In this document: positions 8,980 to 17,575 of the stretch, piece after piece
How the letters are laid out: every line of letters begins with the position of its first letter
Position numbering within the stretch: the first letter of the stretch is position 1
Source: Bacteroidales bacterium
Lineage (GTDB): Bacteria; Bacteroidota; Bacteroidia; Bacteroidales; UBA3824
Length of the DNA: 64,000 nt
Assembly: GCA_016286055.1 (NCBI GenBank)
Contig: JAEERW010000005.1
Location: forward strand, 217,384-281,383
Reading direction: 5' to 3'
The notes under the pieces: model-generated
What the model was told of the DNA's origin: nothing
Database searches by the model: none
Seen by the model: only the letters and a program-made list of their open reading frames with translations
Made by a program: the position numbers and the translations under genes

Positions 8980-10050
8980 TTATTTGTTTTCTTCTGATTT
9001 AATGAGCGTTGTGGAGTCTACGCCGGAGATGACTTCAACGTTGATGCCGTCGCTAACGCCGAGTTTTACAAATGTTTTTTGAATGTGACCTTTGTCGTCA
9101 ACGGTGTTGAAATATGTGGAATCGCCACGATAAAAAACGTATTTTTCGTTGATTCCCCACACGCTGTCACGCTTGGCAATTGAGATTTTGCCCATTGCCG
9201 AACTTCCCGAATAAATATGATGCGAATCAAGGTCGTTTTTGTTGATGGCGGCTTTAATTTCAAAGGTTACAATGCCGTTGCTGCGAGTGCTAACGGGCGC
9301 AATTTCGGTAACAACGCCACGAATTGTGGATTCACGGTCGGTGGCAGTGGTGATGTCGATGGCAGTGCCAATTTTCACCTTGTCGATGTCGTTTTCGGCA
9401 ACCGAACCCACAAAATTCATAGACGCAAAATCTGCAATGCGGGCAATAATGCTACCCTCGCTGTATGTACCACGAGCCATTACCGAGCCGCCTTCTTTTA
9501 CTGGAAGTTCTATGATAGTGCCGCTGTTGGTAGCGCTGATAATATTCGACACTTTGTTTTTAGATTGCTGACCTTCAACCATTTCTAACTCGGCAACAAT
9601 GGTTTCGTGGTTCTTTTTCATCACCTCATAATCGGTTTGCTCTTGTTCAAATTCTTCCTTATTTACATAACCGTCTTTATACAGTTTTTGAGTGCGTTCA
9701 AACTGAATACGTTTGGCATCGAGGCGACGGCGGCTAACTTCAATGTTATCTTTTAGTTGTCGCAGTTCGATAGGGTCTTTTACAAATTTTACGCATGCGA
9801 GAGCGCGACCGAGTTCTACCTTGTCGCCAAGATTTACCATAAGTTTTTGCAAAGTACCTGATATATTGCTACGTACATCAATAACACGGTCGGGTTCGAT
9901 ATAACCCGAAATGGTAAGAGTTTTGTCGATACTTACACGCTGAATGGTTACAGTTTGGATATTTTCATTGGATTTTTTTACAGCCTTTACAATTACAAAG
10001 CCGAGCAAAAATACTACTACACAAATGATTATGGTTCTTATTGTCTTCAT
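8980..10050 (-). CDS. MacA/HlyD-type periplasmic adaptor (membrane fusion protein)
   Basis: 356 residues. One N-terminal membrane anchor (IIICVVVFLLGFVIVKAV) is followed by a barrel/lipoyl half (SGTLQKLMVNLGDKVELG), a helical hairpin (about 90-160, ISVSRRRLD to EMVEG), the second lipoyl half (SGTIIELPVKEGGSV) and a beta-barrel. This is the MacA architecture that bridges an inner-membrane ABC permease to TolC. The gene is separated by 2 bases from the permease gene 10053-11252, so these two are a working pair. Second of two adaptors in the operon. Confidence 0.85.
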   Translation of the reverse strand: MKTIRTIIICVVVFLLGFVIVKAVKKSNENIQTVTIQRVSIDKTLTISGYIEPDRVIDVRSNISGTLQKLMVNLGDKVELGRALACVKFVKDPIELRQLKDNIEVSRRRLDAKRIQFERTQKLYKDGYVNKEEFEQEQTDYEVMKKNHETIVAELEMVEGQQSKNKVSNIISATNSGTIIELPVKEGGSVMARGTYSEGSIIARIADFASMNFVGSVAENDIDKVKIGTAIDITTATDRESTIRGVVTEIAPVSTRSNGIVTFEIKAAINKNDLDSHHIYSGSSAMGKISIAKRDSVWGINEKYVFYRGDSTYFNTVDDKGHIQKTFVKLGVSDGINVEVISGVDSTTLIKSEENK

Positions 10051-10052
10051 AG

Positions 10053-11252
10053 TTATTCAGATTGAAGGGCTTCGATCGGTTTCATTTCCGACGCCATAGT
10101 GGCAGGACGTAATCCCGAAACCAAACCCGCGATTAATAAAACTATCATACTAAAAAATGTGGTGGTAACATCAAGCGACGGGGCAACAACACTGTCAACT
10201 CCCATTGCATCTATCAGCATACCAATAAGTTCGAGCAACATCCACCCCACCGAAATGCCTATTGCACCAGCAATAAGGGTAATAACAATGGTTTCGCCAA
10301 GTATCAGATTTTTAATACTTTGCGGAGTGGCTCCCACTGCCATACGCACGCCTATTTCTCTTGTGCGCTCGCGAACGTTTGCCACCATAATGTTGGCAAT
10401 GCCGATAATGCCGCCAACCAATGTGCTAACGCCTATAAACCACAGAAAATAACGCACATAGTTGAAAACTTGGTCGATAGATTCGAGACTCTCTTCGTAA
10501 GTTTGGAAAAACAGGGCATTGTTGTCGCCGGGTTCAAAACCAAACCGCGAACCAAGAAAATTCTTAACTCTTTGTTTTACATTGTGGCTGCCGCTTGTAT
10601 ATATAAATTGATTGAATTTTGGCGTGTTGTTCACCGCCGAGACATAACTGTCGAAGGGTGTTAACATTATTCTATCGTACATCAAAATAGAAAAAACGCC
10701 TACCACTTTAAACGCTATATCATTGATAACTACATATTTGCCAAGAGGGTCTTTTTTATCGAAAAGCACATCGCGCATATAGGTAGAAATCATAACGTTT
10801 TTTTCGTGATTGGCAAAATCATTGTGATTGAGCAATCTACCGTCAACAAGTTCGAGTTTTTGAACATTGAAAAACGGTTGGTCAACGCCGGCAATTTCAA
10901 AATTTCCGTAAGAATTTTCACTCCTGACATTTACAATCGAAGATGTAAAAGGCGAAATGCCGTCGATTTCGGGAATTGAAATGCAAAGGTCGATAATGTC
11001 TTGTTTTTCAAACTGTACCACAGCACCTTCCACACCACCTTTCATAGGTTTTGTGATTGTGCGACCAACAACTTGTACCGAATTGTTTCGTTCGTTGGTA
11101 AGCAATTTGATAAGCGACCCTTCCACGCAATTGCCCACGCCCACCAAAATCACCATCATAAAAATACCCCACGCAATGCCAATGCACGAAGATAGCGTCT
11201 GATTGGCGCGAACCCGTATATGCTCTAATATTTCAGCCCAAAAATCTAACAT
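10053..11252 (-). CDS. MacB-type ABC transporter permease
   Basis: 399 residues. N-terminal membrane segment, a periplasmic MacB-like domain (about 45-260) and three C-terminal membrane segments with the FtsX signature TREIGVRMAVGATPQSI. No ATP-binding domain of its own, so it depends on a separate ATPase, most likely the one at 16738-17457. It overlaps no gene but is spaced tightly with the downstream adaptor. Likely exports a peptide, lipid or small molecule through the TolC of this operon; substrate unknown. Confidence 0.85.
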   Translation of the reverse strand: MLDFWAEILEHIRVRANQTLSSCIGIAWGIFMMVILVGVGNCVEGSLIKLLTNERNNSVQVVGRTITKPMKGGVEGAVVQFEKQDIIDLCISIPEIDGISPFTSSIVNVRSENSYGNFEIAGVDQPFFNVQKLELVDGRLLNHNDFANHEKNVMISTYMRDVLFDKKDPLGKYVVINDIAFKVVGVFSILMYDRIMLTPFDSYVSAVNNTPKFNQFIYTSGSHNVKQRVKNFLGSRFGFEPGDNNALFFQTYEESLESIDQVFNYVRYFLWFIGVSTLVGGIIGIANIMVANVRERTREIGVRMAVGATPQSIKNLILGETIVITLIAGAIGISVGWMLLELIGMLIDAMGVDSVVAPSLDVTTTFFSMIVLLIAGLVSGLRPATMASEMKPIEALQSE

Positions 11253-11288
11253 TGTTTCATAGTTTCAGTTTGATGATTTTTTCATTTT

Positions 11289-12587
11289 TTACCACCCCAT
11301 TTCCTCGCCTTGATACCATTTTACAAGCATGGCGCAGTACATACATTCGTAAACCGCTTGGGCAAGGTCGGATTGTGATTTCATATAACTGTTTTTGGAT
11401 TCGTTGAATTCGGTGATGGTGGATTTGCCATTTTCGTAACGCGCTTGGGCAAGGCGAAAGGCTGTTTCGCTGTTGGCGACGGCTTCGCGGGCGGCGGCAA
11501 CTTTGGCGGCAGCGTTTTCGGCGTTGAGCGTAACTTGCTGAATATCTTTGTAAAGATTTTTGCGGGCAAGGTCGAGAGTATATTGCTGACTGTGCTGTTG
11601 TATCTTTACATCGCGGACGTTGTTGCGTGTGCTAAACCTATTGAAAATAGGAATGTTAAGGTTAAGACTAATGTACTGACTAAAATTGTTATCTATCTGT
11701 TTGCTAAACGATTCGCTCGGCAAATTAGACGCTGTGTAATAATTGGTGCTCATTCCGCCGCTGAGGGTCAATGTGGGATAATATCCGCCTTTGGCAACCT
11801 TCAAATTGTATTCGGTGGCATCCAATCTAATTTCTTCCGCCTTAATCTCCGGACGGTCGTAGTTAATTGACAATGGATAATTGACAATTGACAATTGGGA
11901 GGTGTCGGGACGGGCAATGGCGAAACTATCGGCAGAGGGTAATTCTAACAATTGAGAGAGGGTAAGCAAAGACAACTTGCGGGTGTTAATAGCCTGAGTA
12001 TAAGTAAGAATACTATTGGCATGAGCGGCTTTTTGCTGGGCAAGTTCGGCTTCGGATGCCTTGCCGTTTGCCACAAAGGTCTCTAAACGAGAAACTTGCG
12101 CAAAGTCGATTTGGGTTTGACGGTAGGCAACATCCTCAATTTCCATATTGTAAAGAATTTGCACATAAGCCTGAGCCACTTGCAAACGGATGTCGTTTTT
12201 AACCTTTTCGAGGTCGGCGGACGATGCCGAGAGGTTCAACTTATTGAGTTCCACATTGTTTTTGCGTTGAAAACCATTAAACAATGTCATACTTGCACCC
12301 ACGCTAAACGATGTGGTGCGGGTGTTGGTGTTGGAATATGTGTTGTTGGCAGTAAGTCCGCGACCAAACGAAAAATTCTGGCTTGCACTTGCGCTAACTT
12401 CAGGAAGATAAGCGTTTTGCGATGAGTTTAAACGAATTTCTTGACTCTCTAAACTCTGTTCAGATTTCTTAATCTGAATATTGTTTTCAACGGCATATTT
12501 GGTACATTCTTGCAACGTCCATTCGTGTTGTGCAGAGGCCGACGAAACCGTTAAAACCAATGAAATTATGGTAACAATTTTATTCAT
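11289..12587 (-). CDS. TolC-family outer-membrane efflux protein
   Basis: 432 residues. Signal peptide MNKIVTIISLVLTVSSASAQ, then two outer-membrane-efflux repeats of long coiled coil (WTLQECTKYAVENNIQIKKSEQ; DLARKNLYKDIQQVTLNAENAAAKV). It provides the outer-membrane duct for the ABC permeases and adaptors of the operon. Residues about 229-242 (SQLSIVNYPLSINY) are encoded by a direct repeat of the AATTGACAATT type (11862-11899) that looks like an inserted intergenic element kept in frame. Separated by 57 bases with a REP-like palindrome from the adaptor gene upstream. Confidence 0.85.
   Translation of the reverse strand: MNKIVTIISLVLTVSSASAQHEWTLQECTKYAVENNIQIKKSEQSLESQEIRLNSSQNAYLPEVSASASQNFSFGRGLTANNTYSNTNTRTTSFSVGASMTLFNGFQRKNNVELNKLNLSASSADLEKVKNDIRLQVAQAYVQILYNMEIEDVAYRQTQIDFAQVSRLETFVANGKASEAELAQQKAAHANSILTYTQAINTRKLSLLTLSQLLELPSADSFAIARPDTSQLSIVNYPLSINYDRPEIKAEEIRLDATEYNLKVAKGGYYPTLTLSGGMSTNYYTASNLPSESFSKQIDNNFSQYISLNLNIPIFNRFSTRNNVRDVKIQQHSQQYTLDLARKNLYKDIQQVTLNAENAAAKVAAAREAVANSETAFRLAQARYENGKSTITEFNESKNSYMKSQSDLAQAVYECMYCAMLVKWYQGEEMGW
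11862..11899. repeat. AATTGACAATT repeat inside the tolC-like gene
   Basis: Three near-copies of AATTGACAATKG separated by GGATAATTGAC. It is the kind of self-complementary A/T simple repeat that is usually intergenic in Bacteroidetes. It is translated in frame here. Confidence 0.6.
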
Positions 12588-12610
12588 ATTTGTTTATATT
12601 TTGTTTTGTT

Positions 12611-12639
12611 GTAGAGACATCATAATATGGCGTCTCTAC
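12611..12639. repeat. REP-like palindrome between adaptor and TolC genes
   Basis: GTAGAGAC at the left and GTCTCTAC at the right flank a 13-base centre. The arms are the same as in the palindromes at 36767, 37197 and 62387. It lies in the 57-base gap of the operon. Confidence 0.7.
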
Positions 12640-12644
12640 GGCAA

Positions 12645-13742
12645 TTATTCATTTATAATTTGTTGACCACGTAAAACTGCTGTGGTGTCGATTCCTGATT
12701 TTATTTCGATGTTTACACCGTCGGAGAGTCCTGTGGAAACGCTTTTGAGGTCGTAGTTTTTCATTCCGTCGGTTTCGGTGCCGTTGGGAACGAGTACAAA
12801 TGTGCTGTCGCCATCAAACTCCAACACGCTTTCGGGAACCACCACCACGTTTTCCACTTTGGCAAGCACAATTTCGGCGTTGGCACTATAACCAGCACGT
12901 ATTTTGGTTTCGCCGTCAACACGCACGGCAGCCTTAATTTCAAATTGGTTTGCGCCGTTGCTCTCGGTGGCTTTGGGCGAAATATACTCCAAAACAGCGT
13001 CGAAACTTACATCTTGCAATGCGCCGATGGTAATTTTCATTGGCATTCCCTCAACTAACTGACCTACTTCGGTTTCGTCGATGTTGCCACGGAAAATAAG
13101 GTCGTTCATATTGGCAATGGTGGCAATAGTGGTGCCATCGTTAAACGAGTTGGAATTTATCACCGAGTTGCCCACTTTTACTGGAATATCAAGGATAACA
13201 CCCGCAATTGTGGAACGAATCAAGGTGCTCGACGCGCTGGCGTTTGACTTTGAAAAACCTTCCTTAACTACCTGCAAAGCATCTTCGGCGGCAGATTTTT
13301 CTTCGCGAGCCTGTTTTAATGCCTGAGACGATTTTTCATAATCGTTTGCAGAAATAAGTTTCTGATTATAAAGATTTTCGTCGCGTTTAAAGTCGGTTTC
13401 TACTTGTTTAAGATTGATTTCGGCAAGACGCAGACGACTTTCGGCACTTGACAACTGACCCATATCGGGAATCACAGTTATTTTTGCCAAAACATCGCCT
13501 TTGGCAACCTTCTGACCTGGGTCTTTGAGTATTTCGGTAATGATACCTGAAATTTGCGGTTTAACATTCACCTCGTTGCGAGGTTCTATTTTGCCGGTAA
13601 CTATTGTTGATTTGCTAACCGTTCCGAATGTTGGATGTACTTCCTCATATTCAATAACTTCGGGTTGCGATTTACTCCAAAGAAACACAAATGTTCCTAT
13701 GAATATTAGCGCCAAAATTGATAAGATTATTACTTTTTTCAT
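12645..13742 (-). CDS. MacA/HlyD-type periplasmic adaptor (membrane fusion protein)
   Basis: 365 residues from the ATG at 13742 (MKKVIIL). N-terminal membrane anchor, lipoyl halves (SGIITEILKDPGQKVAKGDVLA and AGVILDIPVKVGNSV) around a coiled-coil hairpin at about 85-155, then a barrel and membrane-proximal domain. It is the adaptor expected to serve the two upstream permeases (14270-16741). The 5' end is next to an AT-rich repeat, the left arm of the S23 cassette (13749-13782), which also supplies a spurious upstream ATG. The MFP call is secure; the cargo is unknown. Confidence 0.85.
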   Translation of the reverse strand: MKKVIILSILALIFIGTFVFLWSKSQPEVIEYEEVHPTFGTVSKSTIVTGKIEPRNEVNVKPQISGIITEILKDPGQKVAKGDVLAKITVIPDMGQLSSAESRLRLAEINLKQVETDFKRDENLYNQKLISANDYEKSSQALKQAREEKSAAEDALQVVKEGFSKSNASASSTLIRSTIAGVILDIPVKVGNSVINSNSFNDGTTIATIANMNDLIFRGNIDETEVGQLVEGMPMKITIGALQDVSFDAVLEYISPKATESNGANQFEIKAAVRVDGETKIRAGYSANAEIVLAKVENVVVVPESVLEFDGDSTFVLVPNGTETDGMKNYDLKSVSTGLSDGVNIEIKSGIDTTAVLRGQQIINE

Positions 13743-13748
13743 CTTAAT

Positions 13749-13782
13749 ATAATTCATAATTCATAATGCATAATGCATAATT
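13749..13782. repeat. AT-rich palindromic repeat, left arm of the S23 cassette
   Basis: Repeated ATTCATAAT and ATGCATAAT units; reverse complement of the arm at 14231-14264. The same family occurs at 33010-33101 and 36321-36431. Confidence 0.75.
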
Positions 13783-13816
13783 AGGCTACGCAAGAAATAC
13801 ATTATGATAGTTAATA

Positions 13817-14185
13817 CTAAATTTCTTTATTTCCAAATGTTGTTTTGACAATAGATGTCAGTAATTTTATTAATTCTCGGCAGTCGGAAAGCATACTTTC
13901 AGCCTCATTTTCCTTGATGAACTTTGTTTCATACAACAATTCAAGCCAATATTCCGACTCACTTGATTCTTTAAGTGCAATGTTCATTTTAGCCCCAAAA
14001 TCAGCCTTGGATTGACCTCTGATGGCTTCTTTGATATTTGCACCAATACTTGTTCCACTACGCAATAGTTGTTTAACCATAACAAATTCTTTTTTATTGT
14101 CTGTCAAATATTTGTATAGGTTTATACATCTTATTGCAAACGCTTTGCTTTTGGTAGCAATTAAGTTTTCATCTGATGTTTTCAT
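13817..14185 (-). CDS. four-helix-bundle protein (S23/23S rRNA intervening-sequence family)
   Basis: 122 residues from the ATG at 14185 (MKTSDEN). The family signature FAIRCINLYKYL, then LLRSGTSIGANIKEA and the C-terminal ESSESEYWLELL are all present. These proteins form four-helix bundles; some are encoded in 23S rRNA intervening sequences, and relatives act as accessory proteins (Avd) of diversity-generating retroelements. Here there is no rRNA and no retroelement next to it. The gene lies inside an efflux operon and is bordered on both sides by arms of an AT-rich palindrome, which implies insertion as a unit. Function at this site unknown. Confidence 0.85.
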   Translation of the reverse strand: MKTSDENLIATKSKAFAIRCINLYKYLTDNKKEFVMVKQLLRSGTSIGANIKEAIRGQSKADFGAKMNIALKESSESEYWLELLYETKFIKENEAESMLSDCRELIKLLTSIVKTTFGNKEI

Positions 14186-14230
14186 TGTATTTAATTTTTT
14201 TAATTCATTTCTAATTAACACTCCGGATGG

Positions 14231-14264
14231 TAATTATGCATTATGAATTATGCATTATGCATTA
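14231..14264. repeat. AT-rich palindromic repeat, right arm of the S23 cassette
   Basis: Units AATTATGCATTATG repeated, preceded by CCGGATGG (14223-14230). The same box plus arm order occurs at 36390-36431. Confidence 0.75.
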
Positions 14265-14269
14265 ACAAA

Positions 14270-15481
14270 TTATTCTTCCCGCATTGCGTCCACGGGTTTG
14301 ATTGACATAGCACGGAGGGCGGGGGCAAGACCGGCGATGATGCCTAATGCGCTTACAGATGCTGCCGCGGCAAATGCTGTCCAAAAACCTATTTGAAAAG
14401 TTGCTGATGAACCGCTGGACGATACCGCTGTTTCAAAAATCTGCAACAGCCAAACTCCTGCCACTATGCCCATCAATCCTGATACAAGGGTGAGTACAAC
14501 GCTTTCGCCAAGTATCTGAGTGATAATGTTTTTGGGCGTTGCACCAATGGCGCGACGTATTCCTATTTCGGTGGTGCGCTCTTTTACGGTTACCATCATA
14601 ATGTTGCTAACGCCAATGGCTCCGGCAAGCAGAGTGCCCACTCCCACCATAATAATAAGGATGTTGACACCTTTGAAAAGTCCGTCGATCATCTGAAACA
14701 TCACCTCAGTATTGAAAGTCCAAACAGCCTGATTATCAGTAGGGTCAACGCTGTGCGCACGGGCAAGGGTTTCGCGGACTTTTGGGAGGACAGTGCTCAT
14801 AACCACGCCCGGTTTGCCGGTGAGAGCCATCAGGTCGATACGGTTGCCACGGTTGTTGATTTGCTGCATCACGGTGATGGGCACAATCATAGTGGTTCCC
14901 GGGTTGGAGAGCAAAGATGTTTCGTTGAAATCAACTCCAACTACCTGATAATAAACACCATTGACCTCTATTCTATTGCCGCACGGATTGCCGCCCAAAG
15001 GAAAAAGGTCGTTGTAGATTTTTTTGCCAATTACACAAACTTTGCGTTTTTGAATAAGGTCCATTTGGTTGAGATACCGTCCGTAGCGCAATTTTGGTTG
15101 GTTAACGTATTGATAATCTGGATCGTTGCCCATAATGCTAACCTCAGATTTGCGGTCTTCAAACACAGCGTTGCCACCACGCGAAAAGAGTATTGGCGAA
15201 ACAACGCCAAGTTCGGGCACAGCCTTTTTAATACGCTGAATGTCTTTAAGTTCCATACTCCACCAACGACCCTTTCGGAAACCTTTGTATGGTTTGGTGG
15301 TGATGTCGCTCTCCACAATGGCAGAATTGGTGGCAAAACCGTCGAAAGTGGTGCTCAAAAGGTGTTTCAAGCCCTCGCCGCCGCCTAACAGCACCACGAG
15401 CATAAACACACCCCAATATATTCCAAAGCCGGTAAGAAATGTGCGACTTTTGTTTCTTGTTAAACTATCTAACTCTATCAT
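14270..15481 (-). CDS. MacB-type ABC transporter permease
   Basis: 403 residues. One N-terminal membrane segment (FLTGFGIYWGVFMLVVLLGGG), a periplasmic MacB core domain (about 40-260), and three C-terminal membrane segments with the FtsX motif TEIGIRRAIGATPKNI. No nucleotide-binding domain. It starts 3 bases after the preceding permease stops (15485), so both are translated from one mRNA with the ATPase at 16738. The pair probably forms a heterodimeric permease. The S23 cassette sits directly at its 3' side and splits it from its adaptor. Confidence 0.85.
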   Translation of the reverse strand: MIELDSLTRNKSRTFLTGFGIYWGVFMLVVLLGGGEGLKHLLSTTFDGFATNSAIVESDITTKPYKGFRKGRWWSMELKDIQRIKKAVPELGVVSPILFSRGGNAVFEDRKSEVSIMGNDPDYQYVNQPKLRYGRYLNQMDLIQKRKVCVIGKKIYNDLFPLGGNPCGNRIEVNGVYYQVVGVDFNETSLLSNPGTTMIVPITVMQQINNRGNRIDLMALTGKPGVVMSTVLPKVRETLARAHSVDPTDNQAVWTFNTEVMFQMIDGLFKGVNILIIMVGVGTLLAGAIGVSNIMMVTVKERTTEIGIRRAIGATPKNIITQILGESVVLTLVSGLMGIVAGVWLLQIFETAVSSSGSSATFQIGFWTAFAAAASVSALGIIAGLAPALRAMSIKPVDAMREE

Positions 15482-15484
15482 AAT

Positions 15485-16741
15485 TTAATTACTATTTAAT
15501 GCTACAATCGGACGTATACGAGCCGCCTTGAAAGCGGGAATAAGACCCGCGATGGTGCCGGCTATGATGATTACAACCGTGGCTTCAATGCAGACGTCGA
15601 GACCCACAGTGGGGTTTACAAAAATCGACTCTTCGCCCCATCCGAGGTCAAAGCCCGAACGTCCCAAGGTGCGGTCCATATATTCGTTGGCGCATACGCC
15701 CAAAAACATTCCTATATATCCAAAAATTGCCGTAATTGCCACACTCTCAACGATTATGAGTTTAAGAATAGACCACGGACGTGCGCCAATAGCCTTACGG
15801 ATTCCAAACTCGCGGGTGCGCTCCTTAACGGTGATGAGCATAATATTTCCCACACCTACAATACCGCTGAGAAGGGTAAACAACCCCACAACCCAAAGAA
15901 ACGTGCGGATGTAGCCCACACCCTCTTCCATTGTCAAACTCTGCGTAAAACGGTTGCTGATCCAAATAGAACTCTGGTCGTCGGGAGCAGCCTGATGGTT
16001 GGCGTTGATACGCGAGCGGTAACGGCCTTCAAACTCCTCGTTGGCCTCCTCGGTGGGCAGACCGTGAAAAGTAAACTCGATACGACCTGCATCGTCGCCA
16101 TAGTTGAAGATGGTCTGAATAGTTGAATATGAGGAGAATGCGTCGGCACGTCCGTTTTCATCGTCCTTAAAAATGCCAACCACACGAAAAGCAAACGAAT
16201 TTAACTTAACCCATTTGCCCAACAACTTTTTATAATTGCCCGGGCAAAGGTCCTCAGCCTGCTTGTTGCTCACAACCAACACCTTGCGCTGCTCAGATAC
16301 GTCGATGTTGTTGATAAAGCGTCCGCAGAGAAGTTCCATCTTGTTGATTTTGATATGATTAGGACCAACACCCGCAACCCAAGTGGTAATGTAGTTGTTG
16401 CCGTAAGCCACTGTGATATTGTTGGTGTAAAGCATTGCGCCCACCTCATCAACATTCTCGGTAAAATTTTTGGCGGTGATATCTATATCGCTGTTTTTTA
16501 GGCGGATATATCGTCCCTCTTTGAGACCGTTGAAAGGCTTGGAGGTAGTGCCGCCGTAAACAATCATTGAATTGGTGAGGCGTCGGTTCATTTGCTGCAA
16601 CTGGGCGTTAATAAGTCCGTTGCCTGCGCCTAAAAGCGTGATAATCATAAAGATACCCCACGCCACAGCAAAACCCGTAAGTATAGTGCGGAGTTTGTTG
16701 CGCTGCGCCGACATCCAAACCTCATTAAAAATCTCTCTCAT
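15485..16741 (-). CDS. MacB-type ABC transporter permease
   Basis: 418 residues with the same layout: N-terminal membrane segment (LTGFAVAWGIFMIITLLGAG), large periplasmic domain, three C-terminal membrane helices and the motif TREFGIRKAIGARPWSI. Its start overlaps the ATPase stop by 4 bases (16738-16741), the usual sign of translational coupling. The half-transporter partner is likely the permease at 14270-15481. Substrate unknown. Confidence 0.85.
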   Translation of the reverse strand: MREIFNEVWMSAQRNKLRTILTGFAVAWGIFMIITLLGAGNGLINAQLQQMNRRLTNSMIVYGGTTSKPFNGLKEGRYIRLKNSDIDITAKNFTENVDEVGAMLYTNNITVAYGNNYITTWVAGVGPNHIKINKMELLCGRFINNIDVSEQRKVLVVSNKQAEDLCPGNYKKLLGKWVKLNSFAFRVVGIFKDDENGRADAFSSYSTIQTIFNYGDDAGRIEFTFHGLPTEEANEEFEGRYRSRINANHQAAPDDQSSIWISNRFTQSLTMEEGVGYIRTFLWVVGLFTLLSGIVGVGNIMLITVKERTREFGIRKAIGARPWSILKLIIVESVAITAIFGYIGMFLGVCANEYMDRTLGRSGFDLGWGEESIFVNPTVGLDVCIEATVVIIIAGTIAGLIPAFKAARIRPIVALNSN

Positions 16742-17457
16742 TTCATCATACCATTTATGCCAAACGGCGAGGCGTTGTGGTCGAGGTTTTCCTCAATTTT
16801 GCCTATGATGCCGTCTTTGATGTGGATAATTTTGTTGGTTTCGTTTGCCACGCCGCTTTCGTGCGTTACCACCACAATGGTCATTCCTTGGTCTTGGTTG
16901 AGACTTTTGAGCAACTGCATTACCTCTACCGAAGTTTTGCTGTCGAGTGCTCCTGTGGGTTCGTCGGCAAGAATAATCTGCGGCTTGGTGATAAGTGCGC
17001 GGGCAATAGCCACACGTTGACGCTGTCCGCCCGAAAGTTCGTTGGGATAATGATGCCACCAATCTTTAATGCCCAAACGGTCGAGATATTCCATCGCAAG
17101 GTTGTGGCGTTTTTTTCGGCTAACACCTTGATAATAAAGCGGAAGTTCCACATTTTCGACGGCGGTTTTAAAGCCAATCAGGTTAAACGACTGAAAAATA
17201 AATCCAATCATTTTGTTTCGGTATTCAGCCGCCTTGGTTTCGCTGAGGTCTTTGATGGGAACGCCTGCGAGGGTGTAAAGTCCTGAGTCGTAATTATCAA
17301 GAATGCCCAAGATATTAAGCAAAGTAGATTTGCCCGAACCCGACGCACCCATAATCGACACAAACTCACCCTCATTAACATCGAGGCTGATACCCTTCAA
17401 CACGTGCAGCGGCTGCGCACCGTAGTAGGTTTTGTTGATGTTTTCTAAATGTATCAT
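16738..17457 (-). CDS. ABC transporter ATP-binding protein, MacB/LolD type
   Basis: 239 residues. Walker A GASGSGKST (about 36-44), Q-loop FIFQSFNL, signature LSGGQRQR, Walker B IILADEPTGALD and the H-loop VVTHE are all intact. It belongs to the MacB/LolD/FtsE group of ATPases that drive mechanotransmission permeases. It is the first gene of the minus-strand operon and the only ATPase in it, so it probably serves all three permeases. The region before it (17458-17575) is A/T-rich and presumably carries the promoter, but no clear pair of boxes was seen. Confidence 0.9.
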   Translation of the reverse strand: MIHLENINKTYYGAQPLHVLKGISLDVNEGEFVSIMGASGSGKSTLLNILGILDNYDSGLYTLAGVPIKDLSETKAAEYRNKMIGFIFQSFNLIGFKTAVENVELPLYYQGVSRKKRHNLAMEYLDRLGIKDWWHHYPNELSGGQRQRVAIARALITKPQIILADEPTGALDSKTSVEVMQLLKSLNQDQGMTIVVVTHESGVANETNKIIHIKDGIIGKIEENLDHNASPFGINGMMK

Positions 17458-17575
17458 TGTTTTAATTTAATGCAAAATGTTAATGCACACATTTGACATA
17501 AATGTTGGCGAAATGTTACAGTTTCAACCGTTAAAGAATGTTAAATTAATACATTAAAACCTGTTATATTAATGT

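Noticed and set aside
14753..15388. 211-codon plus-strand frame
   Set aside because: Antisense to the MacB-type permease; no domain and no start context.
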